DNA from: Ascaris suum
Taxonomy: Eukaryota > Nematoda > Chromadorea > Rhabditida > Ascarididae
Length of the DNA stretch: 64,000 bases
Direction of reading: 5' to 3'
Assembly: GCA_013433145.1 (NCBI GenBank)
Contig: CM024168.1
Span: forward strand, 8,936,184 to 9,000,183
Shown: piece after piece, positions 1 through 13,100 of the stretch
Numbering within the stretch: the first letter of the stretch is position 1
Layout of the letters: every line of letters begins with the position of its first letter
Position numbers and translations under genes: made by a program
The notes under the pieces: generated by a model
Told to the model about the DNA's origin: nothing
What the model saw: the letters and a program-made list of their open reading frames with translations, nothing else
Database searches by the model: none

Positions 1-3000
1 ACCAGGAACACTTTTTCTTAAAAAGTTTTTAGAGCATATAAGCATTTAGTGCCATCTAATCGATATTGCCATCATAGTAGCGAACGTTCCACACGGCATA
101 TTCTATAATGATCGGATAGCCAGAACTGCTGACAAAATCCATGCAACAATGCAGTCGTGAAATTTCTTGTATGCTACAAGCAAATCTTCTCATTGCGTGT
201 GACTTACTTGACCCATGTTTACTGTCGCGAAAACATAATAGATGAATTGCATATAAAGAGGACATAAATTTGCCCAGGCAGTGCTTAAAATAAACAAAAG
301 TAAAGATCTTATGAGGAGAAAGTATTCTGCTAAGAGCGATGTTTAACCGGTCGGAACGTTACATTTGATTTAATTTACGTACTCTCTCTTTGATGTGCGC
401 AGCATGCATGCTGAAAGACAGATCGTCTTATTTGTGGATACTAACCAAACAATTACGTTGGAGGAAAGTGATCACAGATTGAAAGTGCAATTTAGGGAAT
501 GCAATGCACAAAGAAGCCACAAAAATTAGTGTGCATCGTAACAAGGAAAATTTGAAGTTAAAGCGGCCTAATGCATCACTAGTGGATAAAGGACCTCGCT
601 GAACAGCCTTAATAAATTACAACACTTTCGAGGATGACGCTCAGATAACCATCAGAAATGAAATCAAGGACCTGAGACCTGTTCAAGATGAATCTTTCGC
701 ATTTCACAAATACTTCATTAAAACACCAAAATACACCTTGAAAATTTTATATGAGCTGAAAGCAATACAATCACCAGCACTCGATGAAAAACGCGAGATG
801 ATTCATTAAGGTTTTAATTGTAAGCAAAATAGCACCAACCCCTCTCAATAAGAAGGGTGGTTTTACGACATGAGTGTGCTGCGGGAAGTAATATGCAACA
901 GCATTCTGATAATCTCCAGAGCTAGAAAATTCTTTCTATTTTCACACCTCAGAAAATAATTAATACGAACAAATCCGCGAAATGACAGACTGAGGAAGTT
1001 TTAAAATAATTTTCGAAGTTTAAATGATGAGTTGAGGAAGCTTCAACTAAAGTAGTTTCTTGACGACTAAGCAACTAACTAAAATCCTCTTAAAGAAATG
1101 AAACCACAAGGGAGACCACCGAAAACTGTATATGTTGAAAGGAGGTAAACTTAAACAGGAAGTAAGCGTTTAAAGCAATAAGCCCGTGCCTACGACATAC
1201 ACTGATTGCAAGCGGATAAATGCGAATATCGAATATGAAAATAAAACGTTTCAATTCCGTTGCTCTGGATGATTCACTACGAAATTGGAATCGTGATCGT
1301 TGTCAGAATCCTAGTTTTCGTAACCTTTGTTGCGGTGCTACAATGGCCGTGGTTCTTGATTTTCCAAAGTAAGCTAGGAATAGATTTCGTTCACGAGACG
1401 AAAGAGAAGGCTTTTTCTGGAAAGACACCAGCAATTCGAAGACTTCTGAGTTCATCTATGATGCAACGTCGTGCAAAAAATTGGTTTCTCAGTGGTAGGC
1501 AGAAGGTATTCCGTTCAGAAAGGGAGCAACACCTCCCTTCTCGCAATTTTGCAGCGTTTACGGAACCTCACAGCGTTTTCGTGATGCTGCGGTGGTTGCG
1601 AAAGTCGGCTTAATCAAGGGAGTCACGAATACATTTTCAAGCAATCAAACGACGACTTTGTTTTTACAACTTTTCATAAAATCCGGGCCCTTAAAGCTCA
1701 TAATGTAAATCATAAGTGGCCGCGAAATTTCGTTTCAAGTTTTAAGTCGGGATTTATGTGCGGTTCTAGCAAGCACTTTTATGAGCACTGAAAGAGTTTA
1801 CATGGAAAACACATTGCTGCGACGTTTGGGACACTTTCTAGCCTTTTGTTTACTGTAGATCTATAGTGGAATATTGTAAGCAGTTATGGATTCCTTATAT
1901 GCTTTCTGATATGCCACTTGCAGAAAGGAAGTCTAAAGCTTACTTCACACATCCGCGCTACATAAAAGTTTGGCAATTCGTTGTGCTATTGAGTCGTTAG
2001 TAGATTTTTATAATCATATTTGATGACTTATTCCCGTTTACGCCATTCGAGTTACATGTTTTCATCGTTTCCACTTTTCTTCTAGCATCTGTGCACTCAC
2101 ACATGTTCTTAATTAATTTCATTGACTTCACTTGGGAATTATTCTCGTTTTGGAGTGGGTTGCTGTCACATACTGTCACTGCTATCTTATTGTTTTCTCG
2201 GGCGCCAATTCATTGTAACCGTATTGCTAATCACTGCCGCACGTTGTTAATTCTTAAGACCTTTAATCTTCTCTCAATTCTCAAAGTCATTCATTAGTTC
2301 AAATTAAACACATTAAAGCCCGCATATTCTATGAAATTTATTCATACATTTGCACTTCACTCGCAGTGCGATAAAGTGCTCATGCGAGTGTTTTCTCTTT
2401 ATCTCGATGTTAAATCTCAATTCATCACATTTACTTTATAAAAACGAGCATTTCTCCACTAGTGCTTAATACTGCTTTTTCAAACATTCCATACCCAGAC
2501 CTTCTATGCTGACGCCTTCTCTATGCATGTGCATTTATTTTCCTCTCCTGGTGCAGTAAGCAATGCTGAAAACTTATTGGTGCTGCAACGAGTGTGAAAT
2601 GATGGCATGTAAACCATCTCTCAGAGAAAATCACAATGAAGCTAATGGATTGAAATCGTTCCTGCAGCTTTTATTGATTTTCCAAATCTTATAGATCAGA
2701 TACTGGACGGCAGCTTCACTTCCTTCCTCATTACATATCATTATCGGGGCCATCCATAACGGCACCAGAAGAACCAGCCATGCATATAGGGCTTATGAAC
2801 CTGATATGAGACATTTAAGAAACCGCAATTCATTCGTCGTTGCCAATTAACTCAAAATCTGCAATTGCCGACCAGGTGGTAATGCCCCGAGCCATTGGTA
2901 GTAACTATTATGCTGCCGAAAAGAAAAGTTGTTATCAGGTATCGTATTATTATGTTTGTTGTTACCGTTATTATCACGGATATTATTACGAAGTTTATTA

Positions 3001-3013
3001 TTATTAGAACTCA
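1..3013. other. Intergenic, no confident gene
   Basis: No gene is recognised here. The only stretch that reads unusually well is an ATG-less open frame on + at 603-809, listed separately. Other frames (for example + 1260-1613, which starts with TTG and holds one hydrophobic stretch) have no recognisable motif or splice context. The last 100 bases become T-rich and lead into the tetranucleotide tract. Confidence 0.5.
603..809 (+). other. Possible exon or gene fragment, unrecognised
   Basis: A 68-codon open frame runs between two stops, without an ATG at its head. It reads as a charged, soluble-looking sequence (…TIRNEIKDLRPVQDESF…, then …KYTLKILYELKAI…) ending in TAA at 807-809. The amino-acid mix is more protein-like than neighbouring frames. 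I see no strong splice acceptor upstream and do not recognise a family. It could be a terminal exon, a decayed gene piece or chance. Confidence 0.18.
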
Positions 3014-3014
3014 T

Positions 3015-3053
<39 letters not shown>

Positions 3054-5143
3054 TTTGTTTGTTTGTTTGTTTGTTTGTTTGTTTATTTTTGTTTGTTTGT
3101 TTGTTTGTTTGTTTGTTTGTTTGTTTGTTTGTTTGTTTGTTTGTTTGTTTGTTTGTTTGTTTGTTTGTTTGTTTGTTTGTTTGTTTGTTTGTTTGTTTGT
3201 TTGTTTGTTTGTTTGTTTGTTTGTTTGTTTGTTTGTTTGTTTGTTTGTTTGTTTGTTTGTTTGTTTGTTTGTTTGTTTGTTTGTTTGTTTGTTTGTTTGT
3301 TTGTTTGTTTGTTTGTTTGTTTGTTTGTTTGTTTGTTTGTTTGTTTGTTTGTTTGTTTGTTTGTTTGTTTGTTTGTTTGTTTGTTTGTTTGTTTGTTTGT
3401 TTGTTTGTTTGTTTGTTTGTTTGTTTGTTTGTTTGTTTGTTTGTTTGTTTGTTTGTTTGTTTGTTTGTTTGTTTGTTTGTTTGTTTGTTTGTTTGTTTGT
3501 TTGTTTGTTTGTTTGTTTGTTTGTTTGTTTGTTTGTTTGTTTGTTTGTTTGTTTGTTTGTTTGTTTGTTTGTTTGTTTGTTTGTTTGTTTGTTTGTTTGT
3601 TTGTTTGTTTGTTTGTTTGTTTGTTTGTTTGTTTGTTTGTTTGTTTGTTTGTTTGTTTGTTTGTTTGTTTGTTTGTTTGTTTGTTTGTTTGTTTGTTTGT
3701 TTGTTTGTTTGTTTGTTTGTTTGTTTGTTTGTTTGTTTGTTTGTTTGTTTGTTTGTTTGTTTGTTTGTTTGTTTGTTTGTTTGTTTGTTTGTTTGTTTGT
3801 TTGTTTGTTTGTTTGTTTGTTTGTTTGTTTGTTTGTTTGTTTGTTTGTTTGTTTGTTTGTTTGTTTGTTTGTTTGTTTGTTTGTTTGTTTGTTTGTTTGT
3901 TTGTTTGTTTGTTTGTTTGTTTGTTTGTTTGTTTGTTTGTTTGTTTGTTTGTTTGTTTGTTTGTTTGTTTGTTTGTTTGTTTGTTTGTTTGTTTGTTTGT
4001 TTGTTTGTTTGTTTGTTTGTTTGTTTGTTTGTTTGTTTGTTTGTTTGTTTGTTTGTTTGTTTGTTTGTTTGTTTGTTTGTTTGTTTGTTTGTTTGTTTGT
4101 TTGTTTGTTTGTTTGTTTGTTTGTTTGTTTGTTTGTTTGTTTGTTTGTTTGTTTGTTTGTTTGTTTGTTTGTTTGTTTGTTTGTTTGTTTGTTTGTTTGT
4201 TTGTTTGTTTGTTTGTTTGTTTGTTTGTTTGTTTGTTTGTTTGTTTGTTTGTTTGTTTGTTTGTTTGTTTGTTTGTTTGTTTGTTTGTTTGTTTGTTTGT
4301 TTGTTTGTTTGTTTGTTTGTTTGTTTGTTTGTTTGTTTGTTTGTTTGTTTGTTTGTTTGTTTGTTTGTTTGTTTGTTTGTTTGTTTGTTTGTTTGTTTGT
4401 TTGTTTGTTTGTTTGTTTGTTTGTTTGTTTGTTTGTTTGTTTGTTTGTTTGTTTGTTTGTTTGTTTGTTTGTTTGTTTGTTTGTTTGTTTGTTTGTTTGT
4501 TTGTTTGTTTGTTTGTTTGTTTGTTTGTTTGTTTGTTTGTTTGTTTGTTTGTTTGTTTGTTTGTTTGTTTGTTTGTTTGTTTGTTTGTTTGTTTGTTTGT
4601 TTGTTTGTTTGTTTGTTTGTTTGTTTGTTTGTTTGTTTGTTTGTTTGTTTGTTTGTTTGTTTGTTTGTTTGTTTGTTTGTTTGTTTGTTTGTTTGTTTGT
4701 TTGTTTGTTTGTTTGTTTGTTTGTTTGTTTGTTTGTTTGTTTGTTTGTTTGTTTGTTTGTTTGTTTGTTTGTTTGTTTGTTTGTTTGTTTGTTTGTTTGT
4801 TTGTTTGTTTGTTTGTTTGTTTGTTTGTTTGTTTGTTTGTTTGTTTGTTTGTTTGTTTGTTTGTTTGTTTGTTTGTTTGTTTGTTTGTTTGTTTGTTTGT
4901 TTGTTTGTTTGTTTGTTTGTTTGTTTGTTTGTTTGTTTGTTTGTTTGTTTGTTTGTTTGTTTGTTTGTTTGTTTGTTTGTTTGTTTGTTTGTTTGTTTGT
5001 TTGTTTGTTTGTTTGTTTGTTTGTTTGTTTGTTTGTTTGTTTGTTTGTTTGTTTGTTTGTTTGTTTGTTTGTTTGTTTGTTTGTTTGTTTGTTTGTTTGT
5101 TTGTTTGTTTGTTTGTTTGTTTGTTTGTTTGTTTGTTTGTTTA
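3014..5143. repeat. Giant TTTA/TTTG tetranucleotide microsatellite
   Basis: Ten TTTA units (3014-3053) are followed by seven TTTG units, one TTTA and two extra T (about 3054-3087). Then comes an uninterrupted TTTG run from 3088 to 5139, which is 513 perfect copies, closed by one TTTA. No point difference is visible over more than 2 kb. Because the unit is 4 bases and carries no stop codon, every frame of + reads Leu-Phe-Val-Cys over and over, and the - strand reads Thr-Asn-Lys-Gln. These are not genes. The tract may be real or may have been lengthened or homogenised by assembly. Confidence 0.98.
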
Positions 5144-7655
5144 TTTACATTATTATAATTTTTATGATTGCTATTTATTATGATTATTGTTACTGTTGTC
5201 ATCACCATGATTATTTTCACGTGGCAGACGCTATATAATAAAGCCAAATTTATTCTGGCGCAAACTCAAATGATGACCGTTGTTTGATGTGTGTAAACGC
5301 CTTTCGCAGCGGTGACCTCTGCACAAGACTTTCCGAGTTCGGGACGAATGCTCTATGCGATTCAACTACCGCAGCCGTTTTCATTTGCAACTTTTCGTGC
5401 TTATACGCTTTCATTTTCTTTGTCTGCAATGCAGCACACTGATGAGCGATTGGCTGCAGCTATTTAGATTGAACTTGTATCATTTTAGACAAGAAAGCAT
5501 TTATTATAGACGCATAATTTCTGCTTATTCTCCTTCCTTTCTTCCATTTATAATCCCGAAATTTCCTTTGTTCTAGTCGTTTTGGTGCACAGAACATTGG
5601 TAAAGGAAGGTGCTTTGTGGATGCGGCGTTGTTGATTGCTCAAATGCAATGAAGTGAGTGATGTCAAGCAAATAGGCGTTTAGGAATGCCCAACGATCGG
5701 CGCGCAAACTCGATTACATTTCCGGTGTGCCGTTCGAACGACGATTCATTTTTTCTCGTGCAGTATTCTTTAGCTAGCGTTACGAATTCAATTTTTGGCC
5801 GCAGGTTCCCGGAGCGAAATTCTGACTCAAATGACGACATCTACGAGTTATCCTCATGCGACGAGCTGTGTGTACTTCGTTATTCTTGCAATCACCTCTT
5901 GGAAATGTGCCATTTTCGAATGTATAATTTGTGAACTGATAACAAATTTCTAAGCTTATTTCCTTCTATCAGGATATTTTTGCTCTCTAAAAAGCTTCAG
6001 TTGTAACAGTAATCTTATCGACAATTACAGAGTCGATTACGGTAATCAGTTAGATTTAGTGGGTAATAGCACACTCATGAACCTTGGCTAGTAACAACCA
6101 ATTTCGTCTATGACCAGGAGCACTGACGACATTAGAATCAAATATTCGGGTACAAAATGATAATTCCATGTGTAACAGTAATAAGAAAGTGAACCAGACT
6201 ATAAATCATTATTTCGGGGATGCAACTTTCTTGGTTGATATTTTTTGCCATGCGAATATGCATTTGTTTCAAGCCTTATCAAGCAAATAAATTTCAAGTG
6301 GCCCTAAGGGAGTGCATGAAATTGATTATGCTCTGTTGAATGTTTTTGTCTTTCTGAGATACCCGTCTACACTCGGAAACGAAACGAAAATTTCAAGTAA
6401 ATTTCGATCATAAAGGAAAAAAGAGGATAATTTGTACACTAAAATGTCGATAAGAGAATTTAGCGTTCAATAATGAAATCCACATTATTTCATCGGAAAT
6501 GAGAATACGCCGTTACTGATCTACTATTCCGACTGGAAGAATATGCAATACGATTTAATTTTTGGCTTCTTTCCTAGTTTGGGAAAAAAATGAAAGTTTT
6601 TTAGTGGAGATAATTCCCTGGAAAAGCCGTTTGATCTGATCAGGCTTATTCTTGAACTTTGTGGAGGTTACACCTCACATCAGTCTCTCTCCACTTCCCT
6701 CTCCCCTAGTCTCTCCCTCTTTTCCAAGTTAGATTCCTCACATCGATGAATTCGTCAGAAATGAAAATTCCTATATGAAAAGGCTCTCTTCGAATGCCCT
6801 ATGTTGTTATGTTGTCTGTTGTCGCTGATGAACTTACTGGAGCACTCTTTTCCCATTAGAGAGTAAGCTGCTCACATAAATGAATCGAAGAGAAATTTCG
6901 AACGATGGCAGCTCATCATTCTCTTGTTAGGTCCTTATTGAATTTGAAGTCATAAGAAAGTGTATAACGTGATTGTGCAACTTTTTCTCGTCGTCGTGCT
7001 TATCGCTGACTCGAATGCCTACTTATGCAAATTTTATCGAGAATCCTTGCCTGAGCATGTAATGGACTCATGCAGGCATTCAACCCCCTAAGTGGTGAAT
7101 AATTGGATTTCTAGCTTCTATTTGACTTGATTTGTGTCTAGTACACTCAGCTGCAGAGAATTCCAGAGATTTTTCCATTCTTCTTCTTTTTCCCGTCTAT
7201 TGTTCGAGAGCACTAATTTGAATTTATAGATGATGTACCTCCACTGCACTGGACTACCTCATTTAGGTGTACGAGCTGAATATTTCTACTTCACAAGAGC
7301 AATAGTCTTATACGAGAGGCCAGAAAAAAAAGGGATCCTAACTAATAAGGATCCAGGCTAATAAGTCTTGATGTCAATTTGATATTTCTGGTGACAGCTT
7401 GAGTGCATACGACTTCAATTAATGAAACAGGAAACTGTGTTAAACTTGGATATTTGTAATAAGCTTCCTATGGCAACCTGAAATGGTCGAATATAAGTGA
7501 AGATGTAAAGTGTCTAGGATTTCCATCAAAATGATGATTTCGATCTTTTAAAGTTTGAGATCGATGAGATTTTAGCAAATATTTTTGTACAAATTCGTCG
7601 TTTTGGCCATTTAGAGAGCAACAAGAACAGCAAACGCATTTGTTGTTGCAAAATT

Positions 7656-7681
7656 TTATACGAGAGGATTTGCTCGTATAA
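7656..7681. repeat. Short inverted repeat (hairpin), copy 1
   Basis: Arms of 9 bases (TTATACGAG and its complement CTCGTATAA) flank an 8-base loop. The same arm core recurs at 8358-8380. Confidence 0.6.
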
Positions 7682-8357
7682 TAATTCACTGATTAATTTA
7701 CGTGTGTTAATGTGGTACCTTCTTTATACAATATGAAATATAGAAGTGTTGCTTCAGGTTTTATTCTTTTGCATATAACAAACATATTTCACGGCATAGG
7801 CAAGCGAATTTTATTTGACTGCTGCCCACTAAGTCGATGTGTTTGAAAGTTTTAGTATAACACTTGATCGTTCAAATTATGTAAGAGTCATTTCTTTTTA
7901 TTTTCGTTCCAACCTTTTTGACATCTCAAATTGATCCTATTTTGCAAAGGAGTTCAAATAACCATGTTTCGATCTTCCTCAATGAACTATCAATCACCAT
8001 TTTATGTGCAATGAAGTGTTGAAGTCTTCTACCAACAGCATTTAGCAAAAGTCGCTTCATGATTTTTAGTTTCTTTCTATGATGTCTCAAAGGAGTCATA
8101 TATTTGAATTTGTACTTTCATTTCGGGTCATGACAACTCGAATAAAAAACATCCGAAGTTTTATGCATGTAAGGAATAGCATAAGGAAGCTTTGAGGGTT
8201 TATGAGATGAAGGGGGTGAGGGTGCATTTGAACATTTCACCAATTAGACCGATACCAAATATTCGAAAAATTGTTCGTAGCGTCTACCAAATGTTTGTTT
8301 GTGTCAGTAACTTTTCGAGAAATCGTTAATTCTTGCTCACAAGCGATAGATGCATAT

Positions 8358-8380
8358 TATACGAGAAAATTGCTCGTATA
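8358..8380. repeat. Short inverted repeat (hairpin), copy 2
   Basis: Arms TATACGAG and CTCGTATA (8 bases, perfect) flank a 7-base loop. The arm sequence matches copy 1 about 700 bases upstream, and the loops differ. A single TATACGAG half-site also occurs near 19191. Confidence 0.6.
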
Positions 8381-11300
8381 TTACGAGTACCAAATCACCT
8401 TTGAGCGTCCATAGTTTCTTGGGAAGATCGGAGTGATAGAATGCTTCAAAACTGAGCTGACATGGAAATTTATTTAATTTTGTAAATCACAAAGAATTCA
8501 TATTACCTAATCACAAGACAGACTGATATAAACGTGTGCTCGTAGACACGATGCTTATACGCGTGAAGCGCAAAAATTTTGGCTAAGCGGTAGGTAACAT
8601 ATGGGGCGCAGGGCAGCCTGCTACTGTCTCATTCACATTCATCCATTAAATTTCAGTTATGGCCATTCAAAGACGGGGGAAATTTACCTGCATTACATTT
8701 TACGCCTGTTCAGATTTTCGTTTCAGAACAGTCGGCCCGGAGAAAAACGAAATTTTTCTGGAAATTTAAAGAGCGATTAGATCAGTTAAAATATGGAAAA
8801 ATTATGCATATTTTACTTTCTTTTGGTAACTTATGAGAGCAAGTGACCAGGTGAGCGAAAACCAAGAAGGCAAACCATGCCATCTTTTTTGGCGTAGTTC
8901 TCCACTTTTAATGCCTTAATTCAGAACATTTCCTCCTTGAAAAGCGTGATTGGAATTGAAGGTAGCTTGACGGAGTTCCTTGAGAAGAATAAACCCTTCA
9001 GGACAATGAGCAAACATAAGGATGTTTCTTGAGCGCTATTTGCAGACAACTAATAAGGATTCAAACAGTGAAGCTGTTATTTATAATAACGAATGCTATC
9101 AAACAATATTTCATAAGAAGACTACTTCTGGTCGAATAAAGGGTTCAATATTTTGTCGCATTTTGTTTGGACTGAGTTGAGTGCCGGTCGTATATAGTCT
9201 AAGGTGAAAATGAGTCAAGGGACTGAGTTCCATGGTTGCTGAGTGGAAGGCGTGTCTGCTGGGACCTGAAGCATTTTTAATGATGCGTCACAAGAGGCGT
9301 TGGTTTCTTCGCGACTGATTTCGTCTAGTTTCTTTCGGTCACTCTTTTCGTCACAGAGCTTTCTCTTACAAATTCCACATTGTTTTTTAATTTTGTAACT
9401 ACATCACAGTGGAATGTCGAGATTGTCACACGCTCATGGACCGTTAACTGGTGAACCTTCTGATGACCTTGGAGCATTATTAGCGGATCAGTTCTTGTTC
9501 CGAACCAAGCGTTTTGAGTATACTTTTTGTTGCAAAACTTCAGTGTGTCTACATTTTGTAGTGATTGGAAAGTTTCCACTTGCCGATCTCTAGGTCGTTT
9601 CAGGTGGTTTTATTTTCAACATATTCTTTTGAAGCTCTGACGTTACCTGCATCCGATCTTTGGCCTTAAATCTGTGCTGGCTGCATTCAAGACACAGACG
9701 ATCTTTTATCAGCACCAGGAAGGTGTGAAATAGGACAGAAATAGGACTGCATTAAAAGGAAAATTTTAGAACAACCACCAACAAAGGGCCAGTGAGGAAC
9801 GACTCACGAGTAAATTGTTTTTAGTTTATCAACTGGTGAGTTGCAATAGCTTATGAGCGGAATTTGCCTGCCGGAATTGCCCAAAATCAAAGGACCATAA
9901 TTTTGTACCCATGGAATACAATTTTGGGCTATCAGCTGTTACGCTGATATAGCTTATCAACTGACGAAATGGCAGCGATGAAATTAAAACAGCATAGCCT
10001 TGTCTAATCAAAAAATTGTGCATATAATAACTTCATGTTTCCAGTTGTCCAGTAGAACACTCGGGAGGAAATTGAACTATGAACTAATAACCTCTTATAC
10101 CTCACCAACTGATAGTTGATATGTCTGAATTGGGAAATCGTTTTGCGTTGGGGAGTACACCTACCAAATGTCAAATCTCTAGGTTTCTTAAAGCTGCACT
10201 GGCAGTACATATAGACGCAAAACGCGGCTGATATGGAAACCCGAGAAACAGGACAGAAACGGGAAGTATCCAAAAATAGCATAACTTGAAAGAACACGAT
10301 TTTTGGTTTTGGTGAAGGGAATGTGCAAAATTTTAACTGGCCAGATATTCTGGGCGCCTTTCATTTTCTCGGAAAAGTGTAAATCTAACAAGCCACCGAC
10401 CAGCTGAGGGCATCAATGCCTCAAAACTTTAATAACCATAGGGGCTCACTATTGGGTGTGCGTCAAAATTGCCTTACAAATGCGCTATTTTCGTTCAGGC
10501 TGTAATCTATTTTATGATTTTTCCCTGGGGAATCCACTGAATATTCTCCATTCCCATAATGACCCTCTTCTAAAGAGAAGTTCGGCGGAAATTTATCTCC
10601 TTTAGCGAAAGATTTAATTGAACTATTGCGAGTGAATATTTAGCTAAAATATTATTGTAAATAATTTCTCGACGATGTCGCACTGCAGATCCTAACTGAG
10701 GATTATCCTCCTAATCTCTGAAAATGCTACTTCTCAATTATTTTGGAACTGGAATTCTCCGGTTGACTACTTTTCTCGAAGTTTGTGTTTCAACAGTTGG
10801 CAGGTCGCCGATGACTACTTTTTAAACGCTGAAATCGAAATTTGTGTGGTAAAGTTGCTAGAAATGGCTTTACTTGAGCTACTCGCTAAAGATCTCACTA
10901 GAACAAGAGATGAGAATCCAGCTTCTTAAGCGATTTCCCCCGCAAATCCTCCAACTCTTCAAACCTTTGCCATCTGACTACAGCTCATGTTCTACAGCCC
11001 AAGAATTTCCGGCCGACTCAACTTTAATCAAGTGCACTTTAGATGGAAACAATGTTGCTCAGATACGATATAATCATTAGTTTTTGCTTGCATATAGGTA
11101 AACGTCGGGCGCTTTCTCACTTTGTTGAGTTAAAGATCACAAGGCGTCATTTCGTCTTCTCATATTAGTTTACATGATAGTATTCTGCTCTGTATTTCTC
11201 TTTCTTATTCCCTCAACGTCCTGATCTAACCTTCAAAAATGCATTTTTCCCCTATTCACCAAAATACGTTCTCTTTCACATAACGGTCGCTACATTTTTT

Positions 11301-13100
11301 TGGAATTTCGTTGCAAACTTCACCAAGAGGCCATTATATTCCTCTTGAGCCTGGTTGATAGTGGGCATCGTCTTGATAATGATAGTTTAAATTTGCATAT
11401 AAATAGAGTGCATAAATTTTTAGTGCAAAGGTTGTTGCCGAATAAACTCTTCGTAATGTTTCATTTATGATAGAAAGAATCATGTTTTATTGCTGGATTT
11501 TTTCCATGAATTTGAGAACAAATATTCGTAGTCCACGTGTACTGTCCAAAAAAGGTTCCTTTATTCCATACGTTAGCTGTGAATCAAATTTTTATTATGT
11601 GATTGACCAGACGCCACTTATGTGTCATGAAAATCACAGCTTATCACGACAACAACCAACCTGAGAGTTTTTCAAGCAACAATGATAACACTTTGTTACG
11701 TGACCGAAATTGTTGCGCTTCTCGCCTATAAACGTTTATTGAGTTTCATTTAAAATTTTCGCTTCACTAAAGCATCAGAAATTTGTTGTTTTAGAAGCTT
11801 ACTTCTTTAAATTTAAGCACATAACAGTAGCGTAAGCGGTGGAATGATAAAAGTGTTTAACCGAGAGGCGCAGAATTTGATTTCAGTTGTTCCAGTTTTT
11901 CAATTTCATTCACTATTTTATTGAGTGTCTATTTTCCCTTGATGAAGGCGAGCTTGCAAGGCGGTACTCGTGATGTGAATTTGTTTTTCATTTGTTGCTC
12001 CATTGCTAGTGTTTCTTATGTCCACTGCAGTCTGCGCGACGAGTTATCAGAACTGAAAAGTAGTGTTTAAAATTGCTATCAAAAATTCATCCTCTTTACT
12101 TCCTTCGGTGGGAAAAATATTTATTTCTGTTCTTCGAGAAGTTTTCCTAAACAGATCTGTCACGAAATTTGTTTTTGAAAATATTTCTTGTATCCAGTAC
12201 AATCTGCGCAAAGAGCTTATCACAGCATAGCAATAAGTCGTCACCAAGAAATGAACATCGAATTTCATGGGCACTATGCAATTCTTATGATTACCACCAG
12301 CTACATCAAGAAAATGTCGATAAATATATAAGACTTAGTTGCGGGACACATTGCCCGACTGGTTTAAAAAGCCGCATGTAGCTTAGGCCATAATGAAAGG
12401 CGACGAGATGAGATTTGCAAATAAGTTACTATTGACTTCATTTTACTTAGTTTATCAAATTACTCTATGAAGATGTCTTTCAAAAATACCATTGCTTTTT
12501 TAGCAGGCACATTTGCATTGGCCTAGAAGACTGCTCCAAAAGCCGGTTTATTCGGTGCATTCGATTTCGCCTGACCTCTATATATTGCCTTCACCGCTAT
12601 ATAGACTAATATACTAGCGCACTCAGCTGTTCTAAACGAATAGGTGGTTAGTCCTAACAACTCCCGGCAAAATTTGCCAGAAGAAATTGAACTAGGAAAC
12701 CTGAGGGAGAAGAGAGCAAACGAAAGAAACTTTACTGTAAGCTCAGTCTAATAAAGCGCATTTTCCTCATTCCGTTAAGAAAAAAAACACAAAAATTTCG
12801 AAAACATAGTGAAGTGCTAAAATTTGTCTCCTTGGTGAAGTGAAGAGCGCTCGCATAAACCTTCTTTTCCTGTTTCACTCATCCCTTCTCCCCCTTCACC
12901 CTCTATCAATAACTGTTCAATACCGAGCCTCACATTGAACTGTATAAATTTCTTTTTTGCCAGTAATGCAAATGATTTCAGGAGCGCGCAACTCTAAGGC
13001 GTCTACGTGCTCATGCAAAATACTCGTTGAACTCTCCATGCGTAATTCTGTATTTCTGTGATCAGTTGTGGTTTCTGCACCACATACCACATATTCTGTA

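Larger units (their letters stand above)
5144..13100. other. Intergenic, no confident gene
   Basis: About 8 kb of AT-rich DNA without a recognisable coding region. It holds two copies of a short TATACGAG hairpin (7656-7681 and 8358-8380), listed separately. A short open stretch near 5803-5870 (…ERNSDSNDDIYELSS…) follows a possible acceptor (ccgcag) but has no supporting context. A TATAAA at about 12943 lies 150 bases before the ATG of the Ly6-like gene and could be its core promoter, but this is weak evidence. Confidence 0.5.

Noticed and set aside
2895..5247. Four open frames of 700-770 codons on both strands
   Set aside because: They are translations of the TTTG repeat (LFVC on +, TNKQ on -). 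A 4-base unit without a stop is open in all frames.
8573..8600. tRNA A-box-like GGCTAAGCGGTAGG
   Set aside because: No B box or cloverleaf follows within tRNA distance.
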